Shown here: one piece after another, positions 44,610 to 57,594 of the stretch
Position numbering within the stretch: the stretch's first letter is position 1
Layout of the letters: each line of letters starts with the position of its first letter
DNA from: Albifimbria verrucaria
Taxonomy: Eukaryota; Ascomycota; Sordariomycetes; Hypocreales; Stachybotryaceae
DNA length: 64,000 nt
Assembly: GCA_020081605.1 (NCBI GenBank)
Contig: JAHREC010000039.1
Location: 40,084-104,083, forward strand
Reading direction: 5' to 3'
The notes under the pieces: model-generated
Told to the model about the DNA's origin: nothing
The model's input: the letters and a program-made list of their open reading frames with translations, nothing else
The model's database searches: none
Made by a program: the position numbers and the translations under genes

Positions 44610-45853
44610 ATGGTTTCGCTCGATAAGTGTCAAAAGCAGTCCAAGTGGGTTCGAATTTTTGATCCCTCATTGTATATTCCCATCATAGATTCTCTCTCGC
44701 AGCACCTGACCATCGCTGATGCATTGGTCCTCTCTCAGGTCTGCAAAGGCCTGAACAATTTCAAAGATCACCTACTCGACAAGGCTTCAAACGTCAATGA
44801 ACGGCTTAAAGATTTCGTCAGCAAACCTGCTCAACTACGATCCACACTAGGACATTGTAATGCCTTGATTTCAGGCAGCTTCGCTCTCGATATTTTCGAG
44901 TTGGCGCATCGAAAAACCTTGCAGTTGGATGTCGTCATTGGCAATGGAGTTGATGCGGAGTACCTGACGGCGTATCTAAAAGAGGATGAGGGTTACGACA
45001 TCGAGAATGAAGGTGTACGGATAAGTATTATCCACCGCTGTGCTGACAACTCGCTCATAATTTTGCAGGATTCTATGCCAAATTCAATACACACTTCCCT
45101 TGCTAGCAGCGATCGGCCAGCTGTACTGATTCGAATTATTCGGACAAGAGTGGCTCCTATTCAGCATATACTCACATCAGCATACACAACGGCCTGCATC
45201 AACTTTTTGACATGGAATAAAGCATTTTCTGTTTTCCCCTACGACACCCTTGTCAAGCATCGGTTTTATCCTCTCAAATCTTTCGATGACTGCTTTGGCG
45301 CGCGATTGAATGAACTTGCCAGGCAAGGCTGGACGACTCGAGATATCATCTGGCCTGATTTAAACGATGCAGAAAGCTCAAAATCTCCAAGCTGCGCCGA
45401 ATCGGTGACAGGTCTACTTTGACCATTCCACTAAATATTGATGGTGTAATTACTCCTTCAATGCCAGACTTTGTCATCCAATATGCTCAGTTCGAGGTGT
45501 TCAAGGACAATCTGCCGCGTCCTCGTGTGAAAGCGGTTAGACAGCTCCCCAACTCGCCGTCTCCTAGAGGTACATTCCTGAACTTGGAAGCACAGGAAAT
45601 ACTCTCACCGGGTATCCGTTATGCTTATACCAGTGGCTCTGGCGGTTGGTCAACGTACTTGAGTGAACGCTTGATCCGCTGGACATGGCTTGAGATGTTT
45701 AAGACAGGAATTGAAGGTACTCATTGGTTATCTCCAATGAAAAATCCCCTCGTTACGGAGGTCATTAATTTTGAGAGGCCGGCTACTTGGGATTATGCTG
45801 ACGATCAAATCAGTAAATGGTATCATGAATGGGAGCAGGGTAGGATTTGCTAA
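44610..45853 (+). pseudogene. Conserved fungal F-box/nucleotidyltransferase-like protein, one frameshift
   Basis: ATG at 44610. The N-terminal ~65 residues resemble a short F-box-like helix region (LTIADALVLSQVCKGLNNF). It then has CNALISGSFALDIFEL and LQLDVVIGNG, which resemble the GS...(D/E)LDVF pattern of nucleotidyltransferase-fold proteins, and YTTACINFLTWNKAFSVFPY, YPLKSFDDCFGARLNELARQ, GWTTRDIIWPD. A missing A in the AAAA run at 45380-45383 shifts the frame; the rest continues in the next frame (LTIPLNIDGVITPSMPDFVI, IRYAYTSGSGGWSTYLSERL, FERPATWDYADDQISKWYHE) to 45853. I know this architecture from Aspergillus/Penicillium-type conserved hypothetical proteins (about 400 residues). With one base added the gene would be complete. 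Catalysis is unproven. Confidence 0.65.
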
Positions 45854-48800
45854 ATTCCTCGGACGAGTAATCCATATTGGTTCTGCTATTGCAGGATCAA
45901 GCGGCCACTGACGACGGATAAGGCCCGCGGTTCAAGCTTCTTCAATTTAGCCACACGACGATGCTTGAATAAAACTGACAATAGCAAAGTCCCTACTGGG
46001 CGAATATGTCAATGTTAATGAATTCCCGTGATAACCAACCTATTTTATTGAGTGCGAAAGCTCTAAATAAGCATCGGACATGGACTTTGTACCCAATTAA
46101 AAACCGGGGAAAAACTAGTGGCACTGGCTAGCTAGTAATAAACCCGGCAATATAAGTCCTAGCATTTAATGACTTTACGAAAAGATATCTAGCATCGACA
46201 CAATAATATTAAGTCACTTCATGTACCACTATGTTTGAAAAGACGGTGTGGAGACTGATACAGTGATGGAGTCTTTGCACGTTCATTAAGATAGCAATTT
46301 GCTAATTTTATTGCCCACAAGTAATTTGAGCTTATGATATGTAGAAAAGAACCTTACGTTGGCATAAGATAAGTGTCAGTTTATTACGGAAATGAGACTT
46401 CGAACGGTCCTTGGTACAGTAGTGAGCCTTTTAGGCTCGGGTCCTGTTTTTAGGTAGGTAGTTCTATCCTCAGCCCCCATAGAAGTCCTGCCCACTTACA
46501 AAAGCCCCATCAGCCGCGGGGACCGCATGTCAGGGTCTGGCACACCATTCACCACGGAAATCCGGGCGATATGGATTGCGACCCCGCACCCTTGCGTGAG
46601 GAAAGGGTCGAGTCGAGGGCTACTAACGAACTTTATAACTTTCTCGGTACCCTCAGGATTTCCCACCAGGATGAGAAACACTCTCGCTACTAATATCCCC
46701 GGAACTCGCACGCGTATTGCAGACTTTCCATAATTTCAAGCAGACTAAAAACCCATCGAAATAGCACTCGTAGGGCCCCTCGGAGGAATGGGGAAATGGT
46801 TACAGTTCGGTGTTACGTGACTGTATTTCGGCAAAAGGCACACGGGTGGTTCAAACAATTCCCTATACAACTCTAAAGAGTACTCACCTCTTCAGCCATG
46901 CGAAAGATAGCTGCCTTGGTTCGTGCCTGTGCCTCCCCAGCCATACGCTACGCCTTAGCCTTCATCGTCTCTTCTTTCCGCTCGAGTTTCAGCCTTTCTA
47001 ACCGGAGCTGCTCCTATTCTTCCTTTTATGACGTGTTCCGTATTATCTGTCCACATTCTAAGTTCCAAAAGGCCTTTATGCACCCCAAGGCGAAGTTCCT
47101 CGATAGCTCCTTTGTAATTAGGCAGCTCAAGTACCATCATCAACCTGTGTCCATTTAGAAGAAGTTCCTTAAGCTTGGTCCCCCTGTGCGAACCCGTTCA
47201 ACTGCTGTCGTTGGTATCTTGTGATTGATCTCAATATCGACTCGGGTTCGTCTTGGCTACGGCTGTTTCGAGGTTGCCATATCCCTCCTTGAACAGGTCA
47301 CCCCACGAGAATAGCTGGACTGCATCAGCATCATCCCATCTGGTCCGTTGCATATGCAAAGCACCCGTGCTCTTGTAGACTTTGCAACTTCGTAATCGCT
47401 GCGTGCCGAATTTCTGTCCTAAACGGAAGTGGGTGGTCGGCCTCTTCAGTATCTGCTATTAAGTCAATTTCAGTCATGGTCGCATAGTTCCTTCACTTCG
47501 ACTGATGGCTTAGAATATACTTGCAGATCCAGGCCATATTCAATCCACGTCGGCACACGTCGTTTATTGTACGAACTATATCCTTGAATAGATCAATATA
47601 ATGCATGGTCACTTTTCCACGAGGCCGAAAAGAGGTGCTGCTATGTAGACTGGTGGGTTTTGTCTGCCTCTCTGCTTGTGTGTGACCACCGTATTACTCG
47701 CGTTGCCGTCTTCTTGATTTTCTGTTTTCCGCGGGCTCTCGTTTGTCACTTCTGCGGCGCTGCGGTGCTGCAGTGGCCCTCAGGATTCTTCATATTGTTA
47801 CCAATCCGTTGACAATCTGCCAAGGCTGGCTTCTCTTCATGATCTGGTATAGTGAGTGTAGGCTTCTGAGTAGCTTTGACCAGTCCAACCCTCACTGTGA
47901 CAGCCTTCGATCGCTTCTTCGCCATTGTTCAAGATCGACAGAGAAGTATGAGAGAAACAAGGGATAAGTGAGACATGGAAGGAACGAATCCAGTGCGTGT
48001 CGCAAGTCATATGTATACATGCGCTTTTTTTTTTTTTCTTCTCCTTGGTCTTCACCAGCTATGCTCTTTTTCACAGTATGCAACGGAAGTTGATGGTAAC
48101 AGCCTCAAGGCGATTTGAGGCGCATTGTGCCACAAGCTCATTACCAGGCGCTTTCAGTGCCATGTTGACTTTTTCGTGTCGTAGTTGAATGGAGATGCCG
48201 AGCCTCAGAACCCTAAGGGAGACATTTTGTATCCTGATACATAATGTCATGCCTGTTCCCTGACCATGAATTCCGACCAGATAAGTTAGCACTATGGCTT
48301 ACAAGTCCCCAATTCCGGCTTCTCAGATCATAAAGGCAACAAAAACTTATTTGTGAGCTGCTTAATCCTAGGCAATAAATTGTAATCACGAGCTAGCAAA
48401 CGGGTCTCTCAATCACGTCTTGGTTGAATATGCTGAAGGTGGCAGCCCTCTGTCATTGGCGCAATCTCCTAAAACATATAGCCAATTGTCTCGGGCTAAT
48501 TTCGATACTTACATGCTCGTCGAAAATGTCGCAGCTATAACCCTAAGACATTGGATTCACTTTCAGCCAGACCTATCCTGCAACTAACTCTACGTTTCGG
48601 ATTATTCCTTGTGGACACTAGCCTTGAAGAAGCAATCAAGCAAAGCGAATCTCTCACGCTATCATAGCAAGCAGTAATACCTCCACCTAATGCAGCATTC
48701 AAGCATTCTGGCCTCAAGTTTGACTTAATGTGGAAGAATACATCTTCTGCAGATGCGGCTTGAATAAATTAGCGAAGCAGCAATCAGCATGACAGCAGAC

Positions 48801-49877
48801 AAGATAACGGCCGTCAAAGTCCGTCTGGTAGTACGTCCTTAGTAGCCAGATAATGTTAAGCTTTTGGTTTATTCTTGTGAAACATCATGCTTACTGTTCT
48901 CAAGGGGCTTCCAAGTCGACTGGTTTGTAGAGATTGCTTGCTTCCGTTTCAAATCTCCCTTGGCTGCTGTTGCAACTTGAGACTAACAGATAATCAGAAT
49001 ATTGAGTCTATTTTCGAATAACATTTGAGTGCCTTTGGGGTGTCTCGTCTCGACGTACATGGCTTTATTTCCAAAAGCGGTATCTTGGGTAGCTGTCACT
49101 TCAACCAGCGCATCTTTACCTATCAGACTCTACGGAGAGCGTTGTCAATGGAATAACTCCGTCATCCGAAGATAGCCTTGAACATCAATCAAAATATGTG
49201 TCTGAAGATTGAGCATGTGTACCGTGATGCCACCCAAAAAGAGCTGCAGTTCTGGGGAGATAGGTTAAAAGCCAAGTATTAAGTGCGCAACACCACAAGG
49301 ACTCTTAAGGCCACAGAACCTATGCCAATTGATGTGTGCTGTAATCGAAGCTAAGAATGTTTGACTGTCCTTTCGTATGGCTCACCACTGATGACTCCGC
49401 CAACAAAGATGGCCTCATTGACATTTGAGAGAAACATATGGGCTCAGCCCTGGGTCTGATGTGAGAAATTAATGTGCTTCGATAGTCACAGCAGCTGAGA
49501 CCAGCTCGTGGACTTTCTCGGAGGCCTCCAAGACAGCCGTCATGAGATGCGTCATGACTCAGGTCGGAGGTTGACGAGGGTGCAAAAGATGACCCTAGGT
49601 ATTTAAGTCGGTGGCCTACCTAGAGCAAACAGAAGAGAGTTGACATTCAATCAATCACAGTTGCCATCGGATTTAGGCAACCTGGAAGTAGGTTTCGACA
49701 CCCTGGTCCACGACTCAAGGCACCGGAATTTCACTTTTACAAGAACGAGCAATGCCAGAAGCTTAGGCCACTTATTCAGTACGTGCTCTAGGCAGGGCGA
49801 CAAAACTTTGCCACACCACCGGTTCTTGGCTATAAGCACACCGAAAATCTCTCAGATGGTTCCAGACATCACTAGCC
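45854..49877. other. 4-kb gene-poor, partly AT-rich stretch
   Basis: AT-rich from 45960 to 46380. At 47025-46890 (minus strand) a short coiled-coil relic reads EQLRLERLKLERKEETMKAK, stop, RMAGEAQARTKAAIFRMAEE, with TAG stops where Gln or Glu would be expected. A 13-T run lies at 48025-48037. A TTG-initiated ORF at 49640-49942 overlaps the start of the methyltransferase gene but does not fit it. Nothing else recognised. Confidence 0.45.
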
Positions 49878-51183
49878 ATGTTGAAGTATCAAGCAAACAA
49901 GGCAAAGTAAGGATACCAGCTAATTGTTTGACTCAATTTTAACGTGATTCCAGTGAAGCTGAACCAGGCCCATGCATAACGCGCACATTACAGGATGTTC
50001 AGTTCTCGCATGGACGCTGGTATGGAAGAAATGGACGTACAAACAGGGGAAAATACATTTGCCCCGTTGACGCTGTAGGAAAAGAACTTGACTAGGGCGC
50101 TGAATATTAGCTGACAACGCCAAGGAAGAGACGGCACGTCTCGACATGTTTCACAAGATCTTCAAAGTAGCTCGAGATGGTGACTTATTCACTGCCAAGC
50201 TAGATGTCACCGAACCGCTGCGTGTACTAGACCTTGGAACGGGTACTGGTATATGGGCGATTGAAATGTCCGAGTATGTACCTCTAGCTCTAGGGTATCA
50301 TGTATCCTGCTTCTAATATTTTTATATAGGAAGTATCCGCACATGCATGTCCAGGGTACCGACATCAGCATGATTCAACCTTTGATGTAGGTGAGACACC
50401 ATGTGAATGAATATTGGTCCCTTGATTGACTAATTGAGGATTCCATCAACAATGGAACCTCCCAAACTTCATGACATGGAAGGGCCCTGGGACACACTCG
50501 GGCCAGACTGGGATTTCATACACGCACGCTCCCTATCTGGGAGCATTGAATGCTGGCCGAGTTTGTATCAAAAGATATTCACGTTAGCCCACTCCACACT
50601 TGGCTTGTCATCGAGATCTACATAATTAACTAATCATCAGACACCTCAGACCCGGAGTAGGGTATTTGGAGCACGTTGAAATCGAGTGGTCTCCACACTG
50701 CGATGATGATTCCTCCCGGCCGATAGCGCCTTACTTGAATGGTCTTCGCTACTTCTCGAAGCAATGGACTCATATGGGCGTCCTATGAGAGTCCAACCAA
50801 GCTTGACTCGTGCTCAACTTGCAGCTGTTGGGTTTGTCGATATTCAGGAAAGATGCATCAAAGTATGCTGCAGCCCTTGGTCAGAAAACGAGAAGGAAAA
50901 GAGGTTGGGAGAGTGGTTCAATCTAGGACTCTCAAAAAGCTTGGCCGCACTATCACTCAAGCCCTTGACGACAATCCTTGGCAAGTCGGAAGATGACATC
51001 AATCTTCTCTGCAATCGCGTGAACAAGGAACTGTGCATGCTGTCTCGACATGCGTACTGCAAAATGTAAGTTTTCAAGTGATCACTTACTCTGACAACCA
51101 CTCACACGGTAGGTATGTTTGGATTGCAAGGAAACCTAACTGCTCACACGCACGCATTATCGAAACCCCAACACAGGCTTAAA
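49878..51183 (+). pseudogene. LaeA-like SAM-dependent methyltransferase, seven exons, one frameshift
   Basis: Exons deduced from frame and splice signals: 49878-49906, 49954-50074, 50125-50273, 50330-50386, 50439-50582, 50641-51065, 51113-51183; introns of 47-58 nt. The product has GRWYGRNGRTNRGKYICPVD (the conserved 'NGRxY...GKYxxPxD' entry), ARLDMFHKIFKVARDG, motif I RVLDLGTGTGIWAIEMSE, HMHVQGTDISMIQP, GPDWDFIHARSLSGSIECWP, LRPGVGYLEHVEIEW. The C-terminal domain (LTRAQLAAVGFVDIQERC, LCNRVNKELCMLSRHAYCKM) is usual for this family. One G is missing near 50760 (YFSK then AMDSYGRP in the next frame). LaeA-like enzymes bind SAM and act as regulators or tailoring methyltransferases; the substrate cannot be inferred because no biosynthetic cluster surrounds it. 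The first 29-nt exon is less certain. Confidence 0.72.
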
Positions 51184-51820
51184 CGTCAAGCTGCGTGTTT
51201 GACAAGGATTCAACAATATCTTGGGGTTCTCGTCCCAAGACACATCCACAGCACACAATTTCAAATATCTTGAAGGATCCAGCAGCGCAGTATGCCATGC
51301 AGCCTGTTATTTATAGAGCGGTGGAACACGCACCGCCTAGCTCAACAGCAGAGGGCTTAGGCTTGTGAGAGACATGATTGCATTAAGGAGAAGGGATAAT
51401 AAGTCACTGTAATACATGTAAATGCATGGATAAATTCGGCTTAGAGCATATTAATCACTTATGCCGAGCGTTCCAGACGCCCGCCTGGCGCACCAATCTG
51501 TTGTCTCTGAGGGTTTGACTATGCCTTCTTTGGTGACTATTCCACCGTGCTGTCATAAATCCGACCAATGATTGGCCTAGTAGACACCAGTTGATCAGTC
51601 CGTGGAGTTGAATATTCTGTCTAAGCTAGCCAACACCGTATTGGATCACCTCCCATGATAGACCCTCACCGCAACACATATAGAGACAGCTTAAGGGCAA
51701 GGTAACAGCCACAACAAAGCATTACGATGTTATATTTGCTGTCTTACCTGGGTAGACCTAGCTGCTGACAATGCCTAGGACGCCCTCATCGCCCTTAGCC
51801 GGCCACAGTAGCTGCCGCCT
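51184..51820. other. Intergenic, nothing recognised
   Basis: No supported gene or repeat. Confidence 0.5.
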
Positions 51821-52042
51821 CTATCGCAAGCTCCGGCGGGTCTCAATAATGTTGGCAATGTGTATGAAGCGACGATAGGGGGTCTTGACATTTAGCTCCT
51901 TTTTAGACTCAGAGTGGTCAACTTGCTGCTGGGGCACATCGTCTGTTGTGTGACTGCCGTGGCTATCCAGCATTAGCGCACGATATGAACTATCTGATGG
52001 CTTTTGTTTGGACTGGGAAAGCCTCTCTTCAGTATGAAGCAA
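51821..52042 (-). mobile_element. Fot1/pogo-type DDE transposase fragment
   Basis: The minus-strand frame contains YRALMLDSHGSHTTDD, matching the second catalytic aspartate block of Tc1/pogo (Fot1) transposases (usual LLILDGHGSHTT). About 10 residues later comes QQQVDHSESKKELNV, which could be the decayed LQPLDVxxFxPLK segment, then PYRR. The N-terminal DNA-binding part, first Asp and terminal inverted repeats are not found. Short, decayed fragment. Confidence 0.42.
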
Positions 52043-54533
52043 TATCCTTGAGCACCTTCAGCTGCAGGAAAGGTCACAGACAAGGAAAGTGACCAATTGA
52101 ATCGGATAAAATGCAGCAAATTTGAAAACCTAGTAGATTGGCCGATGTTGGATGTACCCCACATTGCCTCGCGTTACATATAGCTGCATCGCGATGATTA
52201 TCAATTTATGGTTTTGCAGTCCCTTCATGCACTGATACGATGGCTAAGATGTTTTGGAGTCCGTAATATCTCCTGTAGCTCAAGGCACTCAAGGAGATGT
52301 ATTCGTCGGCCAAACATTTCGGAGACGATACAAGCCACCGGCTTTCGAATACATTCAATTTATGAAAACACCCTGTTGTTGAACGCTTGCTCTTTGAATA
52401 TGACTGACGTATCGAGGGCACTCCCTAACGGATTGATACACTCGACAATCATGGTCCAGCTCCGGATCCTAGGCTGCTTACCAAGATTTAATGTCTCTCC
52501 GGCTTCATAGCAGAATATCGTTGATGCCGAATCTATCAGAAATGCCCACTACCTCCAAATATATCGAAGTTGCTATAGAATGAGCTTGGCCGTTGGGTGA
52601 TCGAGTCAAGAGCACAAATTCTTTGTAATTTTGAGCCGTGACTCCATCAACCTGGTTGACATCAAGGTTCTTGCTTCTTCTCGTCTTGACTGCCAAGTTT
52701 CATTGTATGAATCCCTCAATCCAACATTTTCCAAGTGGCCGTTCATTCCTGTTGGAAGCCGCATTCCGAGTTGCAAAACTCTGGAGCTGTCTGTGTTGAA
52801 CAGAAAAACTGAGGTCCCCTGGGCCAGTACCCAGTCACAAAGATAGTCCGCTGAAAGCGTTTGGCGGGCCACATCATATGGTTCCGAGCCTTCGAGATGA
52901 TTGAACAGTGTTGTACGCGGGATTTCCTATTATTGGCGGCTTTTCGCCTCGACACACCCGCCCGGTGGATTTCTAATGCAGTCCAAATCGATTGTTCTTT
53001 CAGCTATGTGGGCATGGTGATTGTGAAGATGGCTATAGTCACGGGCACAGCCCGCAGAGGCACCGCCTGTTCGACGTTGATAAGAGACTAGTGTGCAATA
53101 ATAGGTATTGAGAGGTTGCGACGCATGAATGAATCACACGGCCCGTGTACCATGAATACTCTATGATTGATACAGCTCACATGTTTGAAGTCGTCTCCTT
53201 TGATAAGCCGCTCCCTCCCACCTCAAACTACTCTTTCGGCATTGTTCCTCTGTCGTGCCATGTAAGAGCCGTGTAGATATCACAAATTGGCCGCGCTTAA
53301 ACCATCCAGGGTACTGCAGCATTCTCGTGGTTCTAGGCCGCTTTGGGAGGGGTTTGTCAAACTCGACAGAAGTACTGTTGGCTGATGAACTCTTACCGTT
53401 GACAGTAACATCGTCGACGGCATCACTGTTGCTGAGGTCATACATTCCATCTTATACAAGAGCCAGAAGCATTAACAGTAAGCGCAGGCGGTTTCTGGCA
53501 GATGAGGTTATTCTTTTGGCAAATAAGACAATATTTTAGCAAGTCAGTATCAACCAGCGTAACCCTCCCGCATTGCTTCACCGAGAGAGGAGGGTTTTCG
53601 AGACGTAATTGCTGGATACTCAGGAGCGGTTCCAAGGAGGTCACTTTTGCGAGCGTGTGAATAGCGACGACAATGAAGTGGAGGAGGGGACAGTACGATA
53701 AGCTTGGTAACGCGAGACCTGGTGAGGTGAAGTTAATTGGCGATGATATAGCACTATCCCTGGCCTCGACGAAGCTAAGATCGTAGGGCACCATCGCAAG
53801 GCAAAGACGGTCGATAACGACACTCTCACATGTAGGATTGGCTCGCTCGGGGCACGAAAGCCTATGATTGATCCTTACAATAGAACGGGTTAGTCGATGA
53901 TGATGCTGACGCACTGCAAATCAGGTTGGAATGCAATATGCGGTGATCAGGGGATGATTGAGGAAAGCATCAGTAGGTGTGAATCTTCATTAGCTACCCT
54001 ACATCATCTCAACCAAGTTTGCGACAAGCTAATATTCGGTCGTTCCAATGAGCGCTGGGACAAGGGTCCGGATCTATTCCTTTTTTCTTGCTCTGCCTTT
54101 CCTACTTCTCCTTTGTTCTTTCTTCGTCTTTTTCCTCCTGCTTTTTCTGTGGTTTGGTATGACGAGTTGTGTTGTATGACTAGACAAAACGCAATGTTGA
54201 TTAGAGATTTCACCTGCTTTGCATACGAGAATGAATCGGGCAAGACTACCACCGCCATGGTTTTCGATCGCTTAGCCCAATCTTGACCTTAATTTAACAT
54301 CGGGATGTCAGCCCAAAACCATGAGTACGGCATGCCAGGATTTAGGCGAAAACTTGTTGATGGAGACTTGTCTGATTCGTTAGGATCGATTACAACAAAG
54401 ACAGTCAAGGTATAGTTAGAAACAGTAACGGAAGGCTATGCGACGCGATCACAAGGATACAGCGAGTAGATATAATTAAGAATACTACTCATTGCTTATT
54501 GACGAGATGCTAGAATGTCGCAAACTCTTTGTG
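52043..54533. other. 2.5-kb gene-poor stretch
   Basis: Minus-strand ORFs at 52505-52872, 53161-53445 (ATG, with KPLPKRPRTTRMLQYPGWF) and 53438-53914 are protein-like in places but have no recognised domain and mostly lack ATG starts. A pyrimidine-rich patch (54080-54150, ttttttcttgctctgcc...) could be a promoter-like CT tract on the plus strand. Confidence 0.4.
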
Positions 54534-57014
54534 TTAAGTTCTCAATACCTTGGCAGCCTCCCTAAGACTTTTTAGCTCCCGCTCGAGAGCCTGACGTTGG
54601 CCTCTTCCGGCTGCATCTTCTCCAGCAATCATTTCAAGCTGTTCGGGCGTGAGCTGCAGTACATAGTCGGCAGTCAACAGCTTCAGAGGACTCTTCGGAC
54701 TCCTAAGGAGCATGTAGCGAACAACATGCTGGCACACTGTGTCGACGAAGCGCTTCCGAGCGACTTTGTAATAACTCTCAAGACAATCGAGTATATCTTC
54801 GCACACTTGCTGGTTATTACCCATGTCGGTAGTATGTTGTCCAATCTGGTCGAGAGGGACAAACATCTTGTCGTGCTGAGGAATCGGGACGGCTAGATTC
54901 TCTAGAGACTTTGCTAGCCTAGACTGCCGTTTCTTTTGTACTGTGGTATTGAAATAATGATTGTAAGTAGTGGGGCAACCTGAACGTTCGATTTCCAGAA
55001 GGAAACGGGCATGATCTATGGCCCTTTATATCGATCTCGCAGCTCGTCAAACAGATGCGCCCACAGCTGATCCCTGACTGTAGTTTCGGGACAAAGCTCT
55101 TGGAGAAGACCGAAGATGTAATCATGGACAAGAACAATTGCCTTGCTCGTATGGGATATCACGAGCTGCTCCCACTTCTGCGAGGCAATATCAAAGACGG
55201 ACGCCAATACCGTTCCGTTAAACTGGTTCATCCGTATCAGCTCTTTGTCCCTTGGTCCAATAATGGCAAAATGAAAAGACGTACGGTACCGAGCTCCGGC
55301 CCTCGGCTTGAATTGTATGTTTCTTCGACAAGTGGTGTCATTGGACCCCTGAGTGGTTTTGGACACTCGTAATTAATGTTGACGATATCACACAGCTCAT
55401 CGGGCGCATTTTTGGGTGTATCGAAATACGACATTTGAGTGCCGTCACCTAGTAAGCTTTCGCCTTCATCTTCCCAGATAGACCTGAAGTGTCGATAGTG
55501 GCCACACTTCCAGAAGACATTAGAAAAGTCTTCGTTCAACTGCACGATCTTTGTAATCAGTTTCAAATCAGGGTTCTTCTTGAAAATAGTATCATCGGCG
55601 TAAAATCCGTTGAGAGCACTTTTCGTAACGTCTTGTATATGTGAGGCAATCCTTACGAGATACTGGCGTTGTGTGTTCTCGTCAGCTCTGGGTTCGCCCA
55701 TGGCATCCAGCTCGATCTCGCATTCGCGCATGCGCTTGTCGATCTCAGACTTGACCTTCGGCAGTTCGCGTTTGGATATTTCCATGAGCAGCTCTCGCAA
55801 CTTGGCCTTCAAGGCCGGAGTGCCGCACCTGCTGGCGATCGAGGACCAAGGGGTGCCATGAAAAGGATTTCTCATCAGCGAGGCGTTCGGATGCAGTAGA
55901 CACATCATCGTCTGCGCTTCGATTCTTGACCACAAAATACCCAAGTTTCAGATGGTTCCGCCTACCTTGGACAAGGTCGATGACACCGTCCTTGGTGACT
56001 CTTTCAGTTGCGAGATCTGGTTTTGTCAAGACCCCCATCGTCCGAATTCCTTCCGGATCAGCCTCCTCAGCGAATTTCAGGATCTCTTGTGTCGTGATAT
56101 CCACATTGCAAGGCACCACAGCCAAGATACTTTGTTATTTCAGCTTGGTGAATCATGAGAAGCGACGAAACCCAAACTCACACCGTGCGAGGATTTTTCA
56201 TGTATCGCTTGACGATGTTTCGAACAAGTGACACATCACTGTCAATTGTTAGGCCTTTGTCATTGATGTTAATAAGTTGGTCTTTATATGTTATAGATCT
56301 ATGCCCACCTGGCGTGGGAATCCTGAATATCCCGGGCACGTCGATAACAGTAAAGTGTAATTGCTATCACTTAGGTTAGGGCGGTGAAAGAGGGAGCTTC
56401 AGTCTGAGCGTACTTCAGGTCCGCAAATTTCTATCTTCAATATGTCTTCGCTGAAGGCAGACAGAATAGAAGACTCATCATCTACACCCATGCGGATGCC
56501 CATAACGGAATTAGCCTTGGCGTGTCATGTCAGTGCCCGAGTGGTACTTAGAGTATCAGCGACAAGGGGACGAACTTCATTGAACACCTTAGCGAGATCT
56601 TCATCATTTAGACAATCTAGTTGCTTATGAAAAGCCAGAAGACGATCTTTGAGGGCTCCTTCCGCGTCCGGTCGCGGAATAATTGAGACCGAGACCTTGC
56701 TCAAAGCCTGCCTAATACAAGTGATCTGCGTCGCGTATCGAGTACACAGGCCAGCAGCACGGGGAACTGGAAGCGAGTCAAGCTCTCTAGAACAGAGCTT
56801 TTACCTGACGATTGGTCGCCAACCACGATGAGCTGCGACCAGTGTTAAGGGTCAGTAAAAAGAAAGAAATAAAAAAATAAAACAAATTTGACGTAGGTCT
56901 GCTCTTCCATACCTGGGGTAACGGAATGGTCGCACCAACGTTCGTTTCCCGAAGCTGGTCAATCTTTGCAAGGAGGGCCTGGTTTCCCAGGGTCTCTGTT
57001 TCGGTCTTCGTCAT
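54534..57014 (-). pseudogene. Fungal dynamin-like (Mx/DLP-type) GTPase with one-base frameshifts
   Basis: ATG at 57014 (MTKTETETLGNQALLAKIDQ). Exons by frame: 57014-56913, 56832-56576, 56517-56414, 56363-56309, 56254-56182, 56129-55285, 55222-54534; introns 50-80 nt. The GTPase domain has G1 GDQSSGKSSVLESL, G2-region GLCTRYATQITC, G3 VIDVPGIFR, G4 GVLTKPDL, and AVVPCNVDITTQEILKFAEE. The middle/stalk follows (ALKAKLRELLMEISKRELPK, YECPKPLRG, SSRGPELGT, ASVFDIASQKWEQLV), then a GED-like end (ARFLLEIERSGCPTTYNHYF, LTADYVLQLTPEQLEMIAGE, LERELKSLREAAKVL). Length and order equ a full fungal DLP of ~700 residues without PH or PRD. Three single-base changes break it: near 56752 (GTGGCT read as GTGCT), near 55868 (extra or missing base before PFHGTPWSSI), and near 55022. 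Such cytosolic GTPases remodel membranes; their fungal roles are mostly unknown. Confidence 0.82.
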
Positions 57015-57594
57015 TTCAAGAGAAGAAAAGTCTTCCAGTATGGATTCACATCACTTGATGAAGTAGTTCGAGACTGTATTGTGAAACAACGCCTCTAGTT
57101 GGATCTTATCAGAAGGGCAGTGGCTGCGTAAATAGCGAGTGTGAATGCGACCATCCGCACCCCACTTCATTGATCTAATGTCACCACAAGTTTTGCAACA
57201 AAACCTTAGATGAATGCGGCACTGTAAGAAGGACCTGTGCCCCGACAAGAGTGGTTATACACTATCAACGAATTACATTAAACTCATCACTAGCTCCGTC
57301 ATATTCGACGTTTGCGTTCCACCGCGCAACTAGCTGATCCTTTAGAAGTCTCAAGTTAAATGTTAAATGCCGTAAAGAAAGGCAGACGATCGTGCTCCAG
57401 TATTCATGGCTATGACTCGTCATAATGTCTGCATTTATTAAACAGATTAAGTACTTCCTGCATTATCAAGGTTCCATCAAGTTCCGCTGCCAAGCTCTGT
57501 TGATGTAAAGCTACTCTTCTGAAAGACACTTAATTTCACTTTCGACCACATGTCACAAATAGACTCATTGACGCTTTCGAGGTGATGTGAATCG
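57015..57594. other. Spacer between GTPase and Hsp70-like genes
   Basis: 580 bp holding presumably the GTPase promoter on the minus strand and the 3' end of the Hsp70-like gene. No other ORF supported. Confidence 0.45.

Noticed and set aside
48025..48037. 13-T tract as a poly(A) tail of a minus-strand retrocopy
   Set aside because: No coding sequence of any gene is recognisable to its right on the minus strand.
49640..49942. 100-codon ORF as the N-terminus of the methyltransferase
   Set aside because: It starts at TTG and is in a different frame from the exon that splices correctly into the family's conserved entry motif; the ATG at 49878 fits better.
55055..56831. Several plus-strand ORFs of 60-105 codons
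   Set aside because: Antisense to the dynamin-like GTPase exons, whose motifs and intron phases are consistent.
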